From the NCBI GenBank assembly GCA_018239985.1, contig JAFEGK010000005.1:1-53607 (forward strand): a stretch of DNA of 53,607 bases, written 5' to 3'. Every line of letters starts with the position of its first letter. The stretch's first letter is position 1. This stretch comes from Verrucomicrobiota bacterium (GTDB taxonomy: Bacteria; Chlamydiota; Chlamydiia; Chlamydiales; Rhabdochlamydiaceae). The notes under the pieces were generated by a model, which was not told where the DNA came from, did not search any database, and saw only the letters and a list, made by a program, of their open reading frames with translations. Positions 35,623 through 46,019 of the stretch are shown piece after piece. Both the position numbers and the translations under genes were made by a program.

Positions 35623-36348
35623 ATGGTAGATGCAATTAAATCAGAACAAAAGCAATCTGCGTTTTCTGTTGCCAAAGACTATATCCAGACTCCGACGGGA
35701 ATCCAAAACATGGTGATCCGGCCGGCTGTGCATGGATTGAGGGCGACGCAGTTGGCTTTGACGGCTATGGCTTCAGCTGTCAATGGGCCGCGAGAGGTTC
35801 TTAAGCTTGCTGATCACTTCCTGTATTGGCTCACTTATCCTAACCGCTTGAGAAACCTGGACCGATCTGTCAAAAAGGTTGTCGATTCTATCAAAAATGG
35901 TCCAGTCCTTAAGGTTGCCAGCAAAATCAGCAAGCTCTATATCAGTTCCATTTTGGTCATTGGATTGATTGCTGATGCAGTCAAAAATTTGCATGAGAGA
36001 AGTGTCTTGTTGCTGCCAGCGCCTGCTCTTGCTGTGATTGCAAAAATCAGTTTTCTTGGCAGCATTGCTTTCCTTGTCCTTTCGTTGCATCAAATGAAAA
36101 AGCAAGTAAAAAAAATGATCCATAATGAGCCTTGGTCTGCCCCTTTCAACCTTGCATTGATTAACTTGGTTGGTAAAGTCTTTTTGGCCGCTCTTGCCAT
36201 CTTTTCCATCATCGCAACTTTTTATGCTTCTCTTATTTCCCCCTGGTTGATTTTGGGTGCAGGGGTGGGCCTAATGGTGTGCTCGATTACAGCACATTTT
36301 TATGAAAAAATTCACATCCCGCCGGAGCCAAAAACTGTTGCTCTTTAG
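35623..36348 (+). CDS. Tandem paralogous bilobed membrane protein, copy 3
   Basis: About 241 residues from the ATG at 35623; the frame is open to 35590, but the TATAAT at 35602-35607 lies inside that extension, so I prefer the later start. Layout as in copy 2: shared TP.G......PAV.GLR segment, two hydrophobic hairpins (about 115-160 and 180-225), NEPWSAPFNLALINLVGK and a terminal HFYEKIHIP. No signal peptide. The last codons contain the -35 box of the promoter of the replication operon. Possible Inc-like protein; unproven. Confidence 0.75.
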   Translation: MVDAIKSEQKQSAFSVAKDYIQTPTGIQNMVIRPAVHGLRATQLALTAMASAVNGPREVLKLADHFLYWLTYPNRLRNLDRSVKKVVDSIKNGPVLKVASKISKLYISSILVIGLIADAVKNLHERSVLLLPAPALAVIAKISFLGSIAFLVLSLHQMKKQVKKMIHNEPWSAPFNLALINLVGKVFLAALAIFSIIATFYASLISPWLILGAGVGLMVCSITAHFYEKIHIPPEPKTVAL

Positions 36349-36367
36349 CCTTCCAAAAGTGTATAAT
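36338..36367 (+). promoter_or_regulatory. Candidate promoter of the dciA-gyrB-gyrA-tmk-holB operon
   Basis: TTGCTC (36338-36343), 18-base spacer, TATAAT (36362-36367). The ATG of the DciA-like gene is only 8 bases after the -10 box, so the transcript would be leaderless or nearly so. Confidence 0.6.
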
Positions 36368-36375
36368 TTGCACAT

Positions 36376-36690
36376 ATGGCAGCTAAATCAGCGACAGCGA
36401 CGACGAGCAAAAATCTAAAAGCACTTTTACCCTCCATCATGCGTGATATTGGGCGCTGTCATCAAGAGCGTCCCGACCTTATTTTAGCTGCTTGGCCTCT
36501 GCTGATCGGAGAGCGATTGGCTCCAATGACAAAAGCAGCTTCATTTGAAGAGGGTATCTTAACAGTGAAGGTGAGAAACTCCTCTCTTTTGAGCTTGCTC
36601 GCGCAGCATGAAAGTGTACGGCTATTAAAAGAATTGCGAAAAAAATTTCCAAATGCAAACATTCGGAATATCCGATTCATTATTGGATAG
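36376..36690 (+). CDS. dciA: DciA-like DUF721 protein (replicative helicase loader)
   Basis: 104 residues. The DUF721 pattern is visible: LAAWPLLIGERLAPMTKAASFEEGILTVKVRNSSLLSLLAQH (about 38-79), then LLKELRKKFPNANIRNIRFIIG at the end, i.e. a KH-like fold. DciA loads DnaB in bacteria without DnaC. Its place directly upstream of gyrB is widely conserved and matches CT191/CT190. No Shine-Dalgarno sequence; promoter 8 bases upstream. Probably the first gene of the operon. Confidence 0.85.
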   Translation: MAAKSATATTSKNLKALLPSIMRDIGRCHQERPDLILAAWPLLIGERLAPMTKAASFEEGILTVKVRNSSLLSLLAQHESVRLLKELRKKFPNANIRNIRFIIG

Positions 36691-36706
36691 AATAGAAGGT
36701 TATTAA

Positions 36707-39193
<2,487 letters not shown>

Positions 39194-39208
39194 AGGGAAC
39201 CAAACGTT

Positions 39209-41665
39209 ATGTCATATACACAAGATGAGATTATTCTCCCACGCAATGTTGAAGACGAGGTCAAAGAAAGTTACCTTCGCTACTCGATGTCGGTCATCAT
39301 TTCTCGCGCTTTGCCCGATGTGCGCGACGGTTTAAAACCTTCTCAGCGGCGCATTCTCTATGCGATGAGACAGCTGAATTTGAGCCCCGGCGGAAAACAC
39401 CGTAAGTGTGCCAAAATTTCAGGTGACACATCTGGTGACTACCACCCTCATGGTGAAACGGTGATCTATCCGACGCTGGTACGTATGGCTCAAGATTGGG
39501 CAATGCGTTATCCGCTGATCAACGGTCAAGGTAACTTCGGTTCGATCGACGGTGACCCTCCAGCTGCTATGCGTTATACTGAGGCCCGTCTGACCCATGC
39601 TGCGATGGCTCTGATGGAAGATCTCGAAAAGGATACTGTCGACCATGTCCCCAACTATGATGAAACTAAAGACGAGCCGACCGTTTTCCCTGCAAAATTC
39701 CCCAATCTTTTGTGTAATGGCTCTTCTGGTATTGCCGTTGGAATGGCGACCAACATTCCTCCCCACAATTTGGGTGAGCTGATCCGTGCGACAGAACTGG
39801 TGATCGATGATCCCCAAGTTTCGATTGAAGATATTCTTCAGGTGATGCCTGGGCCCGATTTCCCTACAGGGGGAGTGATCTGCGGTTACCGAGGGATTAA
39901 AGAGGCCTATCACACTGGCCGTGGAAAAGTGATTTTGCGTGCTGTTGTCCATGTCGAAGATGTTGACCCCAGTAGCGATCGGCAGCGCATTATCGTCGAT
40001 GAGATCCCTTATAACGTCAATAAATCGGCTCTCATTCAAAAGATAGCTATGCTTGTCAACGAAAAGACTCTACCTGGCATCTCTGATTTGCGCGATGAGT
40101 CTGACAAAGATGGCATGAGGATCAGTATCGACCTCAAACGGGGCGAAATTCCCGATGTGACGATCAACCAGCTGTTCAAATACACTGAAATGCAGGTGAC
40201 CTTTGGCTGCAACATGCTTGCGCTCGATAAAGGGTTGCCACGCACGATGAACATCAAACAATTCATCCAAGCTTGGGTTGAGCACCGTATTGAAGTGATC
40301 CGCCGCCGGACCCGTTTTGAACTGGCGAAGGCCGAAGCGCGTGCCCATATCTTAGAAGGCTACCTCAAAGCACTCGATCACCTTGATGAAGTGGTCCGTA
40401 TCATCCGCAAGAGTTCAAGCCGTGAAGAGGCGAAACTACAACTGATTGTGACTTACGAGTTCACCGATCGGCAAGCTAATGCCGTTCTCGATCTGCGCCT
40501 CTACCAGCTGACTGGCCTTGAGAGAGAGAAGCTCGAAGATGAATACAAACAGCTAATTGAGCTGATCGCCTATTTGCGCTCTGTTTTAGCCTCCGAGAGA
40601 ATGGTCCGTGACATCATAAAAGAAGAGCTTGCTGAGGTTGCCAAAAAGCACACGCAAGAGCGTAAAACGAAAATCACAGCCGCTGAGGGGGAATTCAACA
40701 TCGAAGATCTCATCGCAGATGAGCAGGTAATCATCACCCTCTCCGAAGACGATTACATCAAGCGGATGCCGATCGACACCTTCCGCGAGCAGCGCCGTGG
40801 AGGACAAGGGATTGTTGGCATGGATCTGAAAAAAGAGGGAGATATCATTAAAGATATCTACGTCGCCTCGACTCATGATCATCTTCTCTTCTTCACCAAC
40901 CTTGGGCGTTGCTACTGGCTCAAGGCATGGCAAATCCCCGAAACCGGTCGTCGCTCTAAGGGCAAACCGCTTATCAATCTTCTCGAAGACCTCAGCAGCG
41001 GAGAGAGGGTCGCAGCAGTGCTGTGCGTGAAAAATTTCACAGATCCAGCCTATATTCTTTTGGCCACTAAACAGGGTGTCGTCAAGAAGACAGATCTCTC
41101 GGCTTTCGATTCCCCGCGCCGCAAAGGAGTTTACGCGATTAACATCGACGAAGGTGATGAAGTGATTGCTGCTCGTCTGGTGCACGAAGGGGAGCAGATC
41201 ATGCTCTTCACTAGAGCAGGGATGGCTGTTCGCTTCGACCAGTCTGAAGCAAGGCCAATCGGCAGAGTCGCCCGTGGAGTTCGCGGAGCGACCTTGAAAG
41301 GAAAAGATGACAAAGTGATTGGCTGCGAAGTAGTCACTGAAGACATGAGTCTGCTGATCGTCTGCGAATATGGGTTTGGTAAACGGTCTCGAGTCTCTGA
41401 TTTCCGCCAAACACGTCGTGGTGGTGTGGGCGTCCGTTCGATCATCACTAGCGATCGCAACGGCATGGTCGTCGGTGCGATCCCTGTGACCGACAATGAT
41501 GGGGTCGTCTTGATGTCCCGTGCTGGACAAACCGTCCGTATTTCAATGAAAGATGTGCGAGTGATGGGCCGTTCAACGCAAGGGGTTAGCCTCGTCAAGC
41601 TTAAAGATAAAGATGAGCTTGTCGGCGTCCAGAAAATCGAAAATGAAGAGTCAGAAGTAGAATGA
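39209..41665 (+). CDS. gyrA: DNA gyrase subunit A
   Basis: Breakage-reunion subunit of gyrase. 818 residues: winged-helix region ([20 protein letters not shown], 25-44), catalytic Tyr in [11 protein letters not shown], and C-terminal beta-pinwheel with the GyrA-box [12 protein letters not shown] (about 527-538), confirming gyrase over topoisomerase IV. In the quinolone-determining region the residues at the E. coli 83 and 87 positions are Thr84 and Pro88 of this protein (HGETVIYP, 81-88), rather than the usual Ser and acidic residue. This suggests intrinsically lowered quinolone sensitivity. The stop overlaps the tmk start (ATGA). Confidence 0.98.
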   Translation: MSYTQDEIILPRNVEDEVKESYLRYSMSVIISRALPDVRDGLKPSQRRILYAMRQLNLSPGGKHRKCAKISGDTSGDYHPHGETVIYPTLVRMAQDWAMRYPLINGQGNFGSIDGDPPAAMRYTEARLTHAAMALMEDLEKDTVDHVPNYDETKDEPTVFPAKFPNLLCNGSSGIAVGMATNIPPHNLGELIRATELVIDDPQVSIEDILQVMPGPDFPTGGVICGYRGIKEAYHTGRGKVILRAVVHVEDVDPSSDRQRIIVDEIPYNVNKSALIQKIAMLVNEKTLPGISDLRDESDKDGMRISIDLKRGEIPDVTINQLFKYTEMQVTFGCNMLALDKGLPRTMNIKQFIQAWVEHRIEVIRRRTRFELAKAEARAHILEGYLKALDHLDEVVRIIRKSSSREEAKLQLIVTYEFTDRQANAVLDLRLYQLTGLEREKLEDEYKQLIELIAYLRSVLASERMVRDIIKEELAEVAKKHTQERKTKITAAEGEFNIEDLIADEQVIITLSEDDYIKRMPIDTFREQRRGGQGIVGMDLKKEGDIIKDIYVASTHDHLLFFTNLGRCYWLKAWQIPETGRRSKGKPLINLLEDLSSGERVAAVLCVKNFTDPAYILLATKQGVVKKTDLSAFDSPRRKGVYAINIDEGDEVIAARLVHEGEQIMLFTRAGMAVRFDQSEARPIGRVARGVRGATLKGKDDKVIGCEVVTEDMSLLIVCEYGFGKRSRVSDFRQTRRGGVGVRSIITSDRNGMVVGAIPVTDNDGVVLMSRAGQTVRISMKDVRVMGRSTQGVSLVKLKDKDELVGVQKIENEESEVE

Positions 41666-42285
41666 AAGGGTATTTCATCACATTTGAAGGGGGAGATGGT
41701 GCTGGAAAGTCCTCCCTCATCATCAGCCTCCACGCAGCCCTTATCGAGCGGGGATATGACGTGATGCAGACCCGCGCTCCTGGGGGCACTGAGCCTGGAA
41801 AAGTGATTCGGCAGCTCCTACTCCATCCCCATGAGCCTGTCGTTCCAGAGGCTGAACTCTTCCTCTATCTCGCCGATCGAGCCCAACACGTCGCCAAAGT
41901 GATCCGTCCAGCTCTAGCGCAAGGAAAAGTGGTCTTGTGCGATCGTTATAATGATTCAACAATCGCCTACCAAGGGGGAGCTCGGGGTTTTGGCTTAGAC
42001 AAAGTCGAATCTCTGTGCAATTTTGCGACAGGAAATTTAGTCCCCAATCTGACCATCTATCTCGATCTTGACCCTGCAATTGGCATGGAGCGGATTAAAA
42101 AAACGCAAGAGGCCAAAGACCAAATTGAGGCGGAAGATCTCTCGTTTCATCGTAAAATCCGTGAAACCTTCCGTCAAATCGCTAAAAAACATCCAGACCG
42201 ATTTCAGCTTATTGATGCAACAGCGCCTAAAGAAGTGGTCTTTGAACAGGCTCTAAGGTTAATCGATGTTCACTGCTTTGCCTAA
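41662..42285 (+). CDS. tmk: Thymidylate kinase
   Basis: Phosphorylates dTMP to dTDP. 207 residues: P-loop FEGGDGAGKSSL (about 7-18), the DRY motif in CDRYNDSTIAYQGGARG (about 93-109) and the LID helix region near KKTQEAKDQIEAEDLSFHRK. The P-loop holds no Arg, while the LID does carry basic residues. It is ATGA-coupled to gyrA and overlaps holB by 20 bases. With dcd, also in this window, it belongs to the dTTP supply. Confidence 0.97.
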   Translation: MKGYFITFEGGDGAGKSSLIISLHAALIERGYDVMQTRAPGGTEPGKVIRQLLLHPHEPVVPEAELFLYLADRAQHVAKVIRPALAQGKVVLCDRYNDSTIAYQGGARGFGLDKVESLCNFATGNLVPNLTIYLDLDPAIGMERIKKTQEAKDQIEAEDLSFHRKIRETFRQIAKKHPDRFQLIDATAPKEVVFEQALRLIDVHCFA

Positions 42286-42916
42286 TTCGGTTCTGCTGAT
42301 CGGAGCTTCGAAGGAAAATGCGCTCGATTTAGCTAAACAAATCCTTGGCCCCTCCCCAAAAATAGATTCTGGCAACCATCCTGATCTGCATCTCTATGCG
42401 CCTGAGGGAAAAAGTGAGCTCCATCCGATTGCCAGCATCCACCAAATGATCAGCGAAATGGCGATGCCCCCTTTTGAAGCCAAAAATAAAGTGTTTGTGA
42501 TCGAAGATGCTGAAAAGATGCTTCCATCTTCAAGCAACGCCTTGCTTAAAACCCTCGAAGAGCCCAATCAAGACACCTATTTCCTCATGATGACCCACCA
42601 TCCGGATCGGCTTCTTCCCACCATTGTCTCAAGGCTTTTCCCTATTCAATTCCAGACTGCAGAGCTCCCTTCGACAGACTTTACTCCCTATATTGCCCTT
42701 GCCAGTCAAGGGCAGTGGGATAAACTCCTAGATGAGCTACCACAAGATTGCCCCGAAGATTTCTTAAAGTCATGTCTGCAGTGGGCAGCTTCGCAGAAAA
42801 ACCCAGAATCCTTTCTCAAACTTTCTAAATATGTAGAAGAGGCTGAGAAAGCGCTCGAGCACAATCTCAAGCCCCGGACAGTTTTTTTGAATCTACTGTT
42901 GCTTCTTTTTGGCTAG
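42266..42916 (+). CDS. holB: DNA polymerase III delta-prime-like clamp loader subunit (short)
   Basis: 216 residues, shorter than usual HolB. NHPDLHLYAPEGKS (about 37-50), VFVIEDAEKMLPSSSNALLKTLEEPN (about 75-100) and the SRLFPIQF (sensor) motif are typical of the delta-prime/DnaX group. The P-loop is absent, as in delta-prime, which does not bind ATP. The C-terminal third is the collar-like helical part. The tmk-holB order matches CT188/CT187. Its end touches the 170-bp palindrome at 42917. Confidence 0.85.
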   Translation: MFTALPNSVLLIGASKENALDLAKQILGPSPKIDSGNHPDLHLYAPEGKSELHPIASIHQMISEMAMPPFEAKNKVFVIEDAEKMLPSSSNALLKTLEEPNQDTYFLMMTHHPDRLLPTIVSRLFPIQFQTAELPSTDFTPYIALASQGQWDKLLDELPQDCPEDFLKSCLQWAASQKNPESFLKLSKYVEEAEKALEHNLKPRTVFLNLLLLLFG

Positions 42917-43086
42917 ATACACAAATAAACTCAAAAGTTGGTTTTTGGCTTCGCCGACATTCGCATCTTTTAGGCCGTCTGCATCGCCCAACTTATTCAA
43001 GTTGAGCTGCTTCGTCGCCGCTTCGCTGCCTTAAATATGCGACGTCTGCTTTGCCAAATTCCCAGCTTTTAATTTTATTTGTGTAT
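42917..43086. repeat. 170-bp imperfect palindrome between convergent genes
   Basis: The outer 13 bases (atacacaaataaa and its complement, 42917-42929 and 43074-43086) are exact, and the similarity of the two halves continues inward with mismatches through most of the element, so the whole folds into one long hairpin. It starts directly after the holB stop and includes the stop codon and last codons of the RDD gene on the other strand. No target duplication is seen. It may be a MITE or a bidirectional terminator. The sequence is unrelated to the 1320-1489 element. Confidence 0.75.
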
Positions 43087-43335
43087 GCCAAAGATTCTTT
43101 TGCCAATCGTTCCACCTAAGAACTTGTTGAAGATGACAAAATAGGCAATCACAAGTGCAAATAGGAGGAAAGCAGAACCACCAGTAAGGTAAAAGCCCTC
43201 TTCGGTGGTCTCGCCAGTAAATTTGGCGATGATCCATCCAAAAAGAACGAAAGACCCAAGCAAATCCAGAATAAAAGCAAGGACCCTTTTCCACATTGGT
43301 CCTTTATCTTGGGGTGAAGGTGCAGCGTCTGCCAT
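43075..43335 (-). CDS. Small RDD-family membrane protein
   Basis: About 86 residues from the ATG at 43335, which has AAGGAG about 8 bases upstream; the longer frame to 43368 lacks support. It has two hydrophobic segments (about 18-40 and 48-72). The RDD-like signature is the Arg/Asp of RVLAFILDLLG near the start and GGTIGKRIFGI near the end. Its last codons lie within the palindrome, so that element may have altered the C-terminus. RDD proteins are membrane proteins of mostly unknown function, some linked to ion exchange. Confidence 0.75.
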   Translation of the reverse strand: MADAAPSPQDKGPMWKRVLAFILDLLGSFVLFGWIIAKFTGETTEEGFYLTGGSAFLLFALVIAYFVIFNKFLGGTIGKRIFGIHK

Positions 43336-43414
43336 AAGTTTAACTCCTTGTCTCCTATTGCAGGCCATAACTAATTTAGAATTATAATGCCATTTAAAAG
43401 TTATCTGCTATATC

Positions 43415-44218
43415 ATGTTAGGCATGGAAATAAGGAAGTCCCCATTAACTCAGCTATCAGAGGTTCAGTACCCTGAGATTGTGAAACAGGGTGAGAATCT
43501 AGATCCTCAACTTTTTATCAAAGCTCAAGAACATATGGCTCGGAATCGTTATCCTAACGTCCTACCTAATGAGCCGACCCGTTTTACCATTGAGAAAGAG
43601 CCCCATTTTTATTTCAATGCCAATTGGGTCCTTGAAAAAAGGGCAATCGCCTGTCAGGGGCCGATGTCAGATGAAATCGATCATTTTTGGAAGATGGTTT
43701 GCCATGCCAATGTGCAGACGATCGTGATGCTTACAAACCTCGTCGAGGGTCGGAAAAATAAATGTAGCAACTATTGGAAGGGCTATTCCTTTAACGAGGA
43801 GAAAATCTTTGAAAAAGAGATTCCAAACAAAAAGCCTCAGATCATTGTCAGAAGAGAAATAGAAGTTCCCTATGGAAATGAAACAAGAACCGTGGTCCAA
43901 TTCCATCTGCAAAATTGGCCCGATTTTGGTGTCGTAGAGCCGGAGACTTTAGCAAAGTTGGTGGAAGTAGTCGCCTGCAGAGAGGGCAAATTGCTCGCCC
44001 ATTGCAGCGCAGGGGTTGGCAGATCCGGAGCGTTCTTATCGGCGTTTGAGGCTCATAGACAAAAGACTAAACAGATCTATGCAATTGTCGCAAATCTGCG
44101 CAACCCATTGACCGGCCGTGTAGGGATGGTCCAAACCGCCGAGCAATATCGCCTGGCCCTAAAGACTGCCGAGTTAATGCTTGCAGTTCCGAAAGAGATC
44201 GATTCTTTTGATAAATAA
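43415..44218 (+). CDS. Eukaryotic-type protein tyrosine phosphatase, copy 1
   Basis: 267 residues with the whole classical PTP motif series: NRY pTyr-loop (44-46), FYFNANWV (65-72), AIACQGP (77-83), FWKMV, IVMLTNLVEGRKNKCSNYW (103-121), the WPD loop (168-170, general acid D170), HCSAGVGRSG (196-205, nucleophile C197, R203), and Q-loop QTAEQY (240-245). All catalytic residues are intact, so activity is likely. No signal peptide or membrane segment; a type III substrate, like YopH, is plausible. Start ATG at 43415; a second ATG at 43424 is also possible. Such genes are normally eukaryotic or found in pathogens, suggesting host acquisition. Confidence 0.93.
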   Translation: MLGMEIRKSPLTQLSEVQYPEIVKQGENLDPQLFIKAQEHMARNRYPNVLPNEPTRFTIEKEPHFYFNANWVLEKRAIACQGPMSDEIDHFWKMVCHANVQTIVMLTNLVEGRKNKCSNYWKGYSFNEEKIFEKEIPNKKPQIIVRREIEVPYGNETRTVVQFHLQNWPDFGVVEPETLAKLVEVVACREGKLLAHCSAGVGRSGAFLSAFEAHRQKTKQIYAIVANLRNPLTGRVGMVQTAEQYRLALKTAELMLAVPKEIDSFDK

Positions 44219-44248
44219 AAGCCTTTTATGCTATAATAAATGTTAATT

Positions 44249-45136
44249 ATGAAAATTCAAGGAATTAATTTAGAAACTTCGAGAAATTATTTTCAGGACT
44301 TGCCACAGCCCGATTCGGTACTTAGCAAAGTCGCCCGTGTTGTGACCTGGCCCTTAGTGATGATTGCCCAACTCTTCACAGAAGTTGGCAATCTGCTCAG
44401 CCGCCTATTGATCTGGATTCGCGGCAGCGACTTTGAACGACTAACCCAGTTGCATCAAAATCTCGATCCCACACTCTTCGCTGAACCCCAAAAGCATAGG
44501 GACAGAAATCGGTATTCAGATATTTTGCCTAATGAGCCAACCCGATTTAAGATTGCTGATGATCCATCCTTTTATTTTAATGCCAATTGGGTGCTTAAGA
44601 ACCGGGCGATCGCCTGTCAGGGCCCGTTGGGAAATGAGAAAGAAGAGTTTTGGAAAATGGTCGCTCACGGAGAAGTTGAGACCATCGTAATGTTGACAAA
44701 TCCTATGGAAGGTTATCGGGAGAAATGCACCGAATACTGGAAATCGAGACGCTACACTGAGAGAAAGATCTTTGAAAATGGAACTGAAGCTATCGTTGAA
44801 AGAAAAATCCAAGTTAATAGCAAGACGATTGTCCAATATCATCTGCAAAATTGGCCTGACCATAGCACTGTAAGTCCAGAAACACTAGCAGAGCTTGTGA
44901 AATTAGTTTCGGATAGAGAGGGGAATCTACTGGTGCATTGCAGCGCAGGAATCGGCCGAACAGGAACCTTTTTGGCAGCCTTAGAGGCGCATCGACAAAA
45001 AACCGATAAAATATTTTCAATCGCTGCCGATCTTCGCGATCCTTATAAGGGCCGCGTCGGAATGATTCAAACTCCTGAGCAATATCACCTGGCCTTAAAG
45101 ACTGCTGAATTATTAACCCAGCATTCAAATCGGTGA
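44249..45136 (+). CDS. Eukaryotic-type protein tyrosine phosphatase, copy 2
   Basis: About 295 residues from the ATG at 44249. Catalytic domain as in copy 1: NRYSDILP, FYFNANWV, AIACQGP, TIVMLTNPMEGYREKCTEYW, WPDHS loop, HCSAGIGRTG and QTPEQY. An extra N-terminal region of about 60 residues contains a hydrophobic or amphipathic stretch (about 28-57, VARVVTWPLVMIAQLFTEVG) that copy 1 lacks and that could target a membrane. An earlier in-frame ATG at 44240 lies only 2 bases after a TATAAT (44232-44237), so the transcript is likely leaderless or nearly so. It is about 30 bases after copy 1; a tandem duplication. A large hairpin at its 3' end may terminate it. Confidence 0.93.
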   Translation: MKIQGINLETSRNYFQDLPQPDSVLSKVARVVTWPLVMIAQLFTEVGNLLSRLLIWIRGSDFERLTQLHQNLDPTLFAEPQKHRDRNRYSDILPNEPTRFKIADDPSFYFNANWVLKNRAIACQGPLGNEKEEFWKMVAHGEVETIVMLTNPMEGYREKCTEYWKSRRYTERKIFENGTEAIVERKIQVNSKTIVQYHLQNWPDHSTVSPETLAELVKLVSDREGNLLVHCSAGIGRTGTFLAALEAHRQKTDKIFSIAADLRDPYKGRVGMIQTPEQYHLALKTAELLTQHSNR

Positions 45137-45174
45137 CAAATATACTGGGCCCACCCATTTGAATGCCGGGTTAA
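45113..45174. terminator. Imperfect 23-bp hairpin between convergent PTP copy 2 and nadK
   Basis: 45113-45135 pairs with 45152-45174 with two mismatches. It covers the last codons and stop of PTP copy 2 and ends 5 bases before the nadK stop. Its position suits a bidirectional terminator, though no T-run is present. Confidence 0.5.
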
Positions 45175-45179
45175 TCTAC

Positions 45180-46019
45180 TTACCGCAGCTTCCCAGCCCA
45201 GCCTAATTTAGATCTTAGAGTGGTGAAATAGTCGTGTCGTGTCAGGTTGACGAGGCGGAAGATCTTTTCGCCCCGCACAATTTTTAAAAGATCGCCTGCT
45301 TGGAGCTCTTCGCAGGGGATGCCGTCGGCTGTCACCTCAAGAGGCGAGTCGTGGCTTAGGTATTGGATTTGGATCTCAGAATCGGCGGAGAGGACGATCG
45401 GTCTGTTGGAAATGGTGTGAGGACTGATGGGGGTGATGACGACCGCATTGAGATCGGGAGTCATAATTGGGCCGCCGGCAGCGAGGGAATAGGCTGTGGA
45501 ACCGTTGGGCGTCGAAATGATGATTCCATCAGCGACAAAGGTGTTGAGATAGGTGCCGCCGACATGGATGGCAATCTCAACTAGGCTGGAATTTTTTCCT
45601 CGGTGGACAACGAAATCGTTGACGGCAAACTGCTGCTTGCCGCTTGGAAATATCCCATCGATGGTGATCCTTTGGGCAATCTTGAAGTGTCCAAGGATGA
45701 TGTCGTGGAGGCTGGGATAGATTTCAGAGACGGGGATATCAGCCATGAACCCGAGGTGGCCGAGGTTTATTCCGATGATGGCCGGGTCGATATGGGCAAA
45801 ATTGTGGACCAGATTCAGAATGGTTCCATCGCCACCCATTGAGATAAAAAATTCGATTTCTTCGTGGGGAATAGAGGAGAGGGGTGGAACACCAAGGGAA
45901 ACAGCTACATCATCGGGAGCCACAACAGTGGCTCCGCGGGCAGTTAGGTACTCTTGTATCCCTATTGCCAAATTCTTCGATTCCCGCTTTTGGCTATGTG
46001 GAAATATCGCAATAATCAT
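45180..46019 (-). CDS. nadK: NAD kinase
   Basis: Phosphorylates NAD to NADP. About 279 residues. The family signature GGDGTIL (about 61-67) is present, then [19 protein letters not shown], and the [14 protein letters not shown] motif, which binds NAD. ATG 46019 has AGGAG about 5 bases upstream, so I prefer it to the one at 46040. It overlaps the dxs end by about 26 bases; it is the last gene of the xseA-xseB-dxs-nadK run. Confidence 0.96.
   Translation of the reverse strand: MIIAIFPHSQKRESKNLAIGIQEYLTARGATVVAPDDVAVSLGVPPLSSIPHEEIEFFISMGGDGTILNLVHNFAHIDPAIIGINLGHLGFMADIPVSEIYPSLHDIILGHFKIAQRITIDGIFPSGKQQFAVNDFVVHRGKNSSLVEIAIHVGGTYLNTFVADGIIISTPNGSTAYSLAAGGPIMTPDLNAVVITPISPHTISNRPIVLSADSEIQIQYLSHDSPLEVTADGIPCEELQAGDLLKIVRGEKIFRLVNLTRHDYFTTLRSKLGWAGKLR

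Noticed and set aside
40586-41530. Long open frame on the minus strand inside gyrA (314 codons)
   Set aside because: It is antisense to strongly conserved gyrA sequence, has no recognisable motif and arises from the codon pattern of gyrA.
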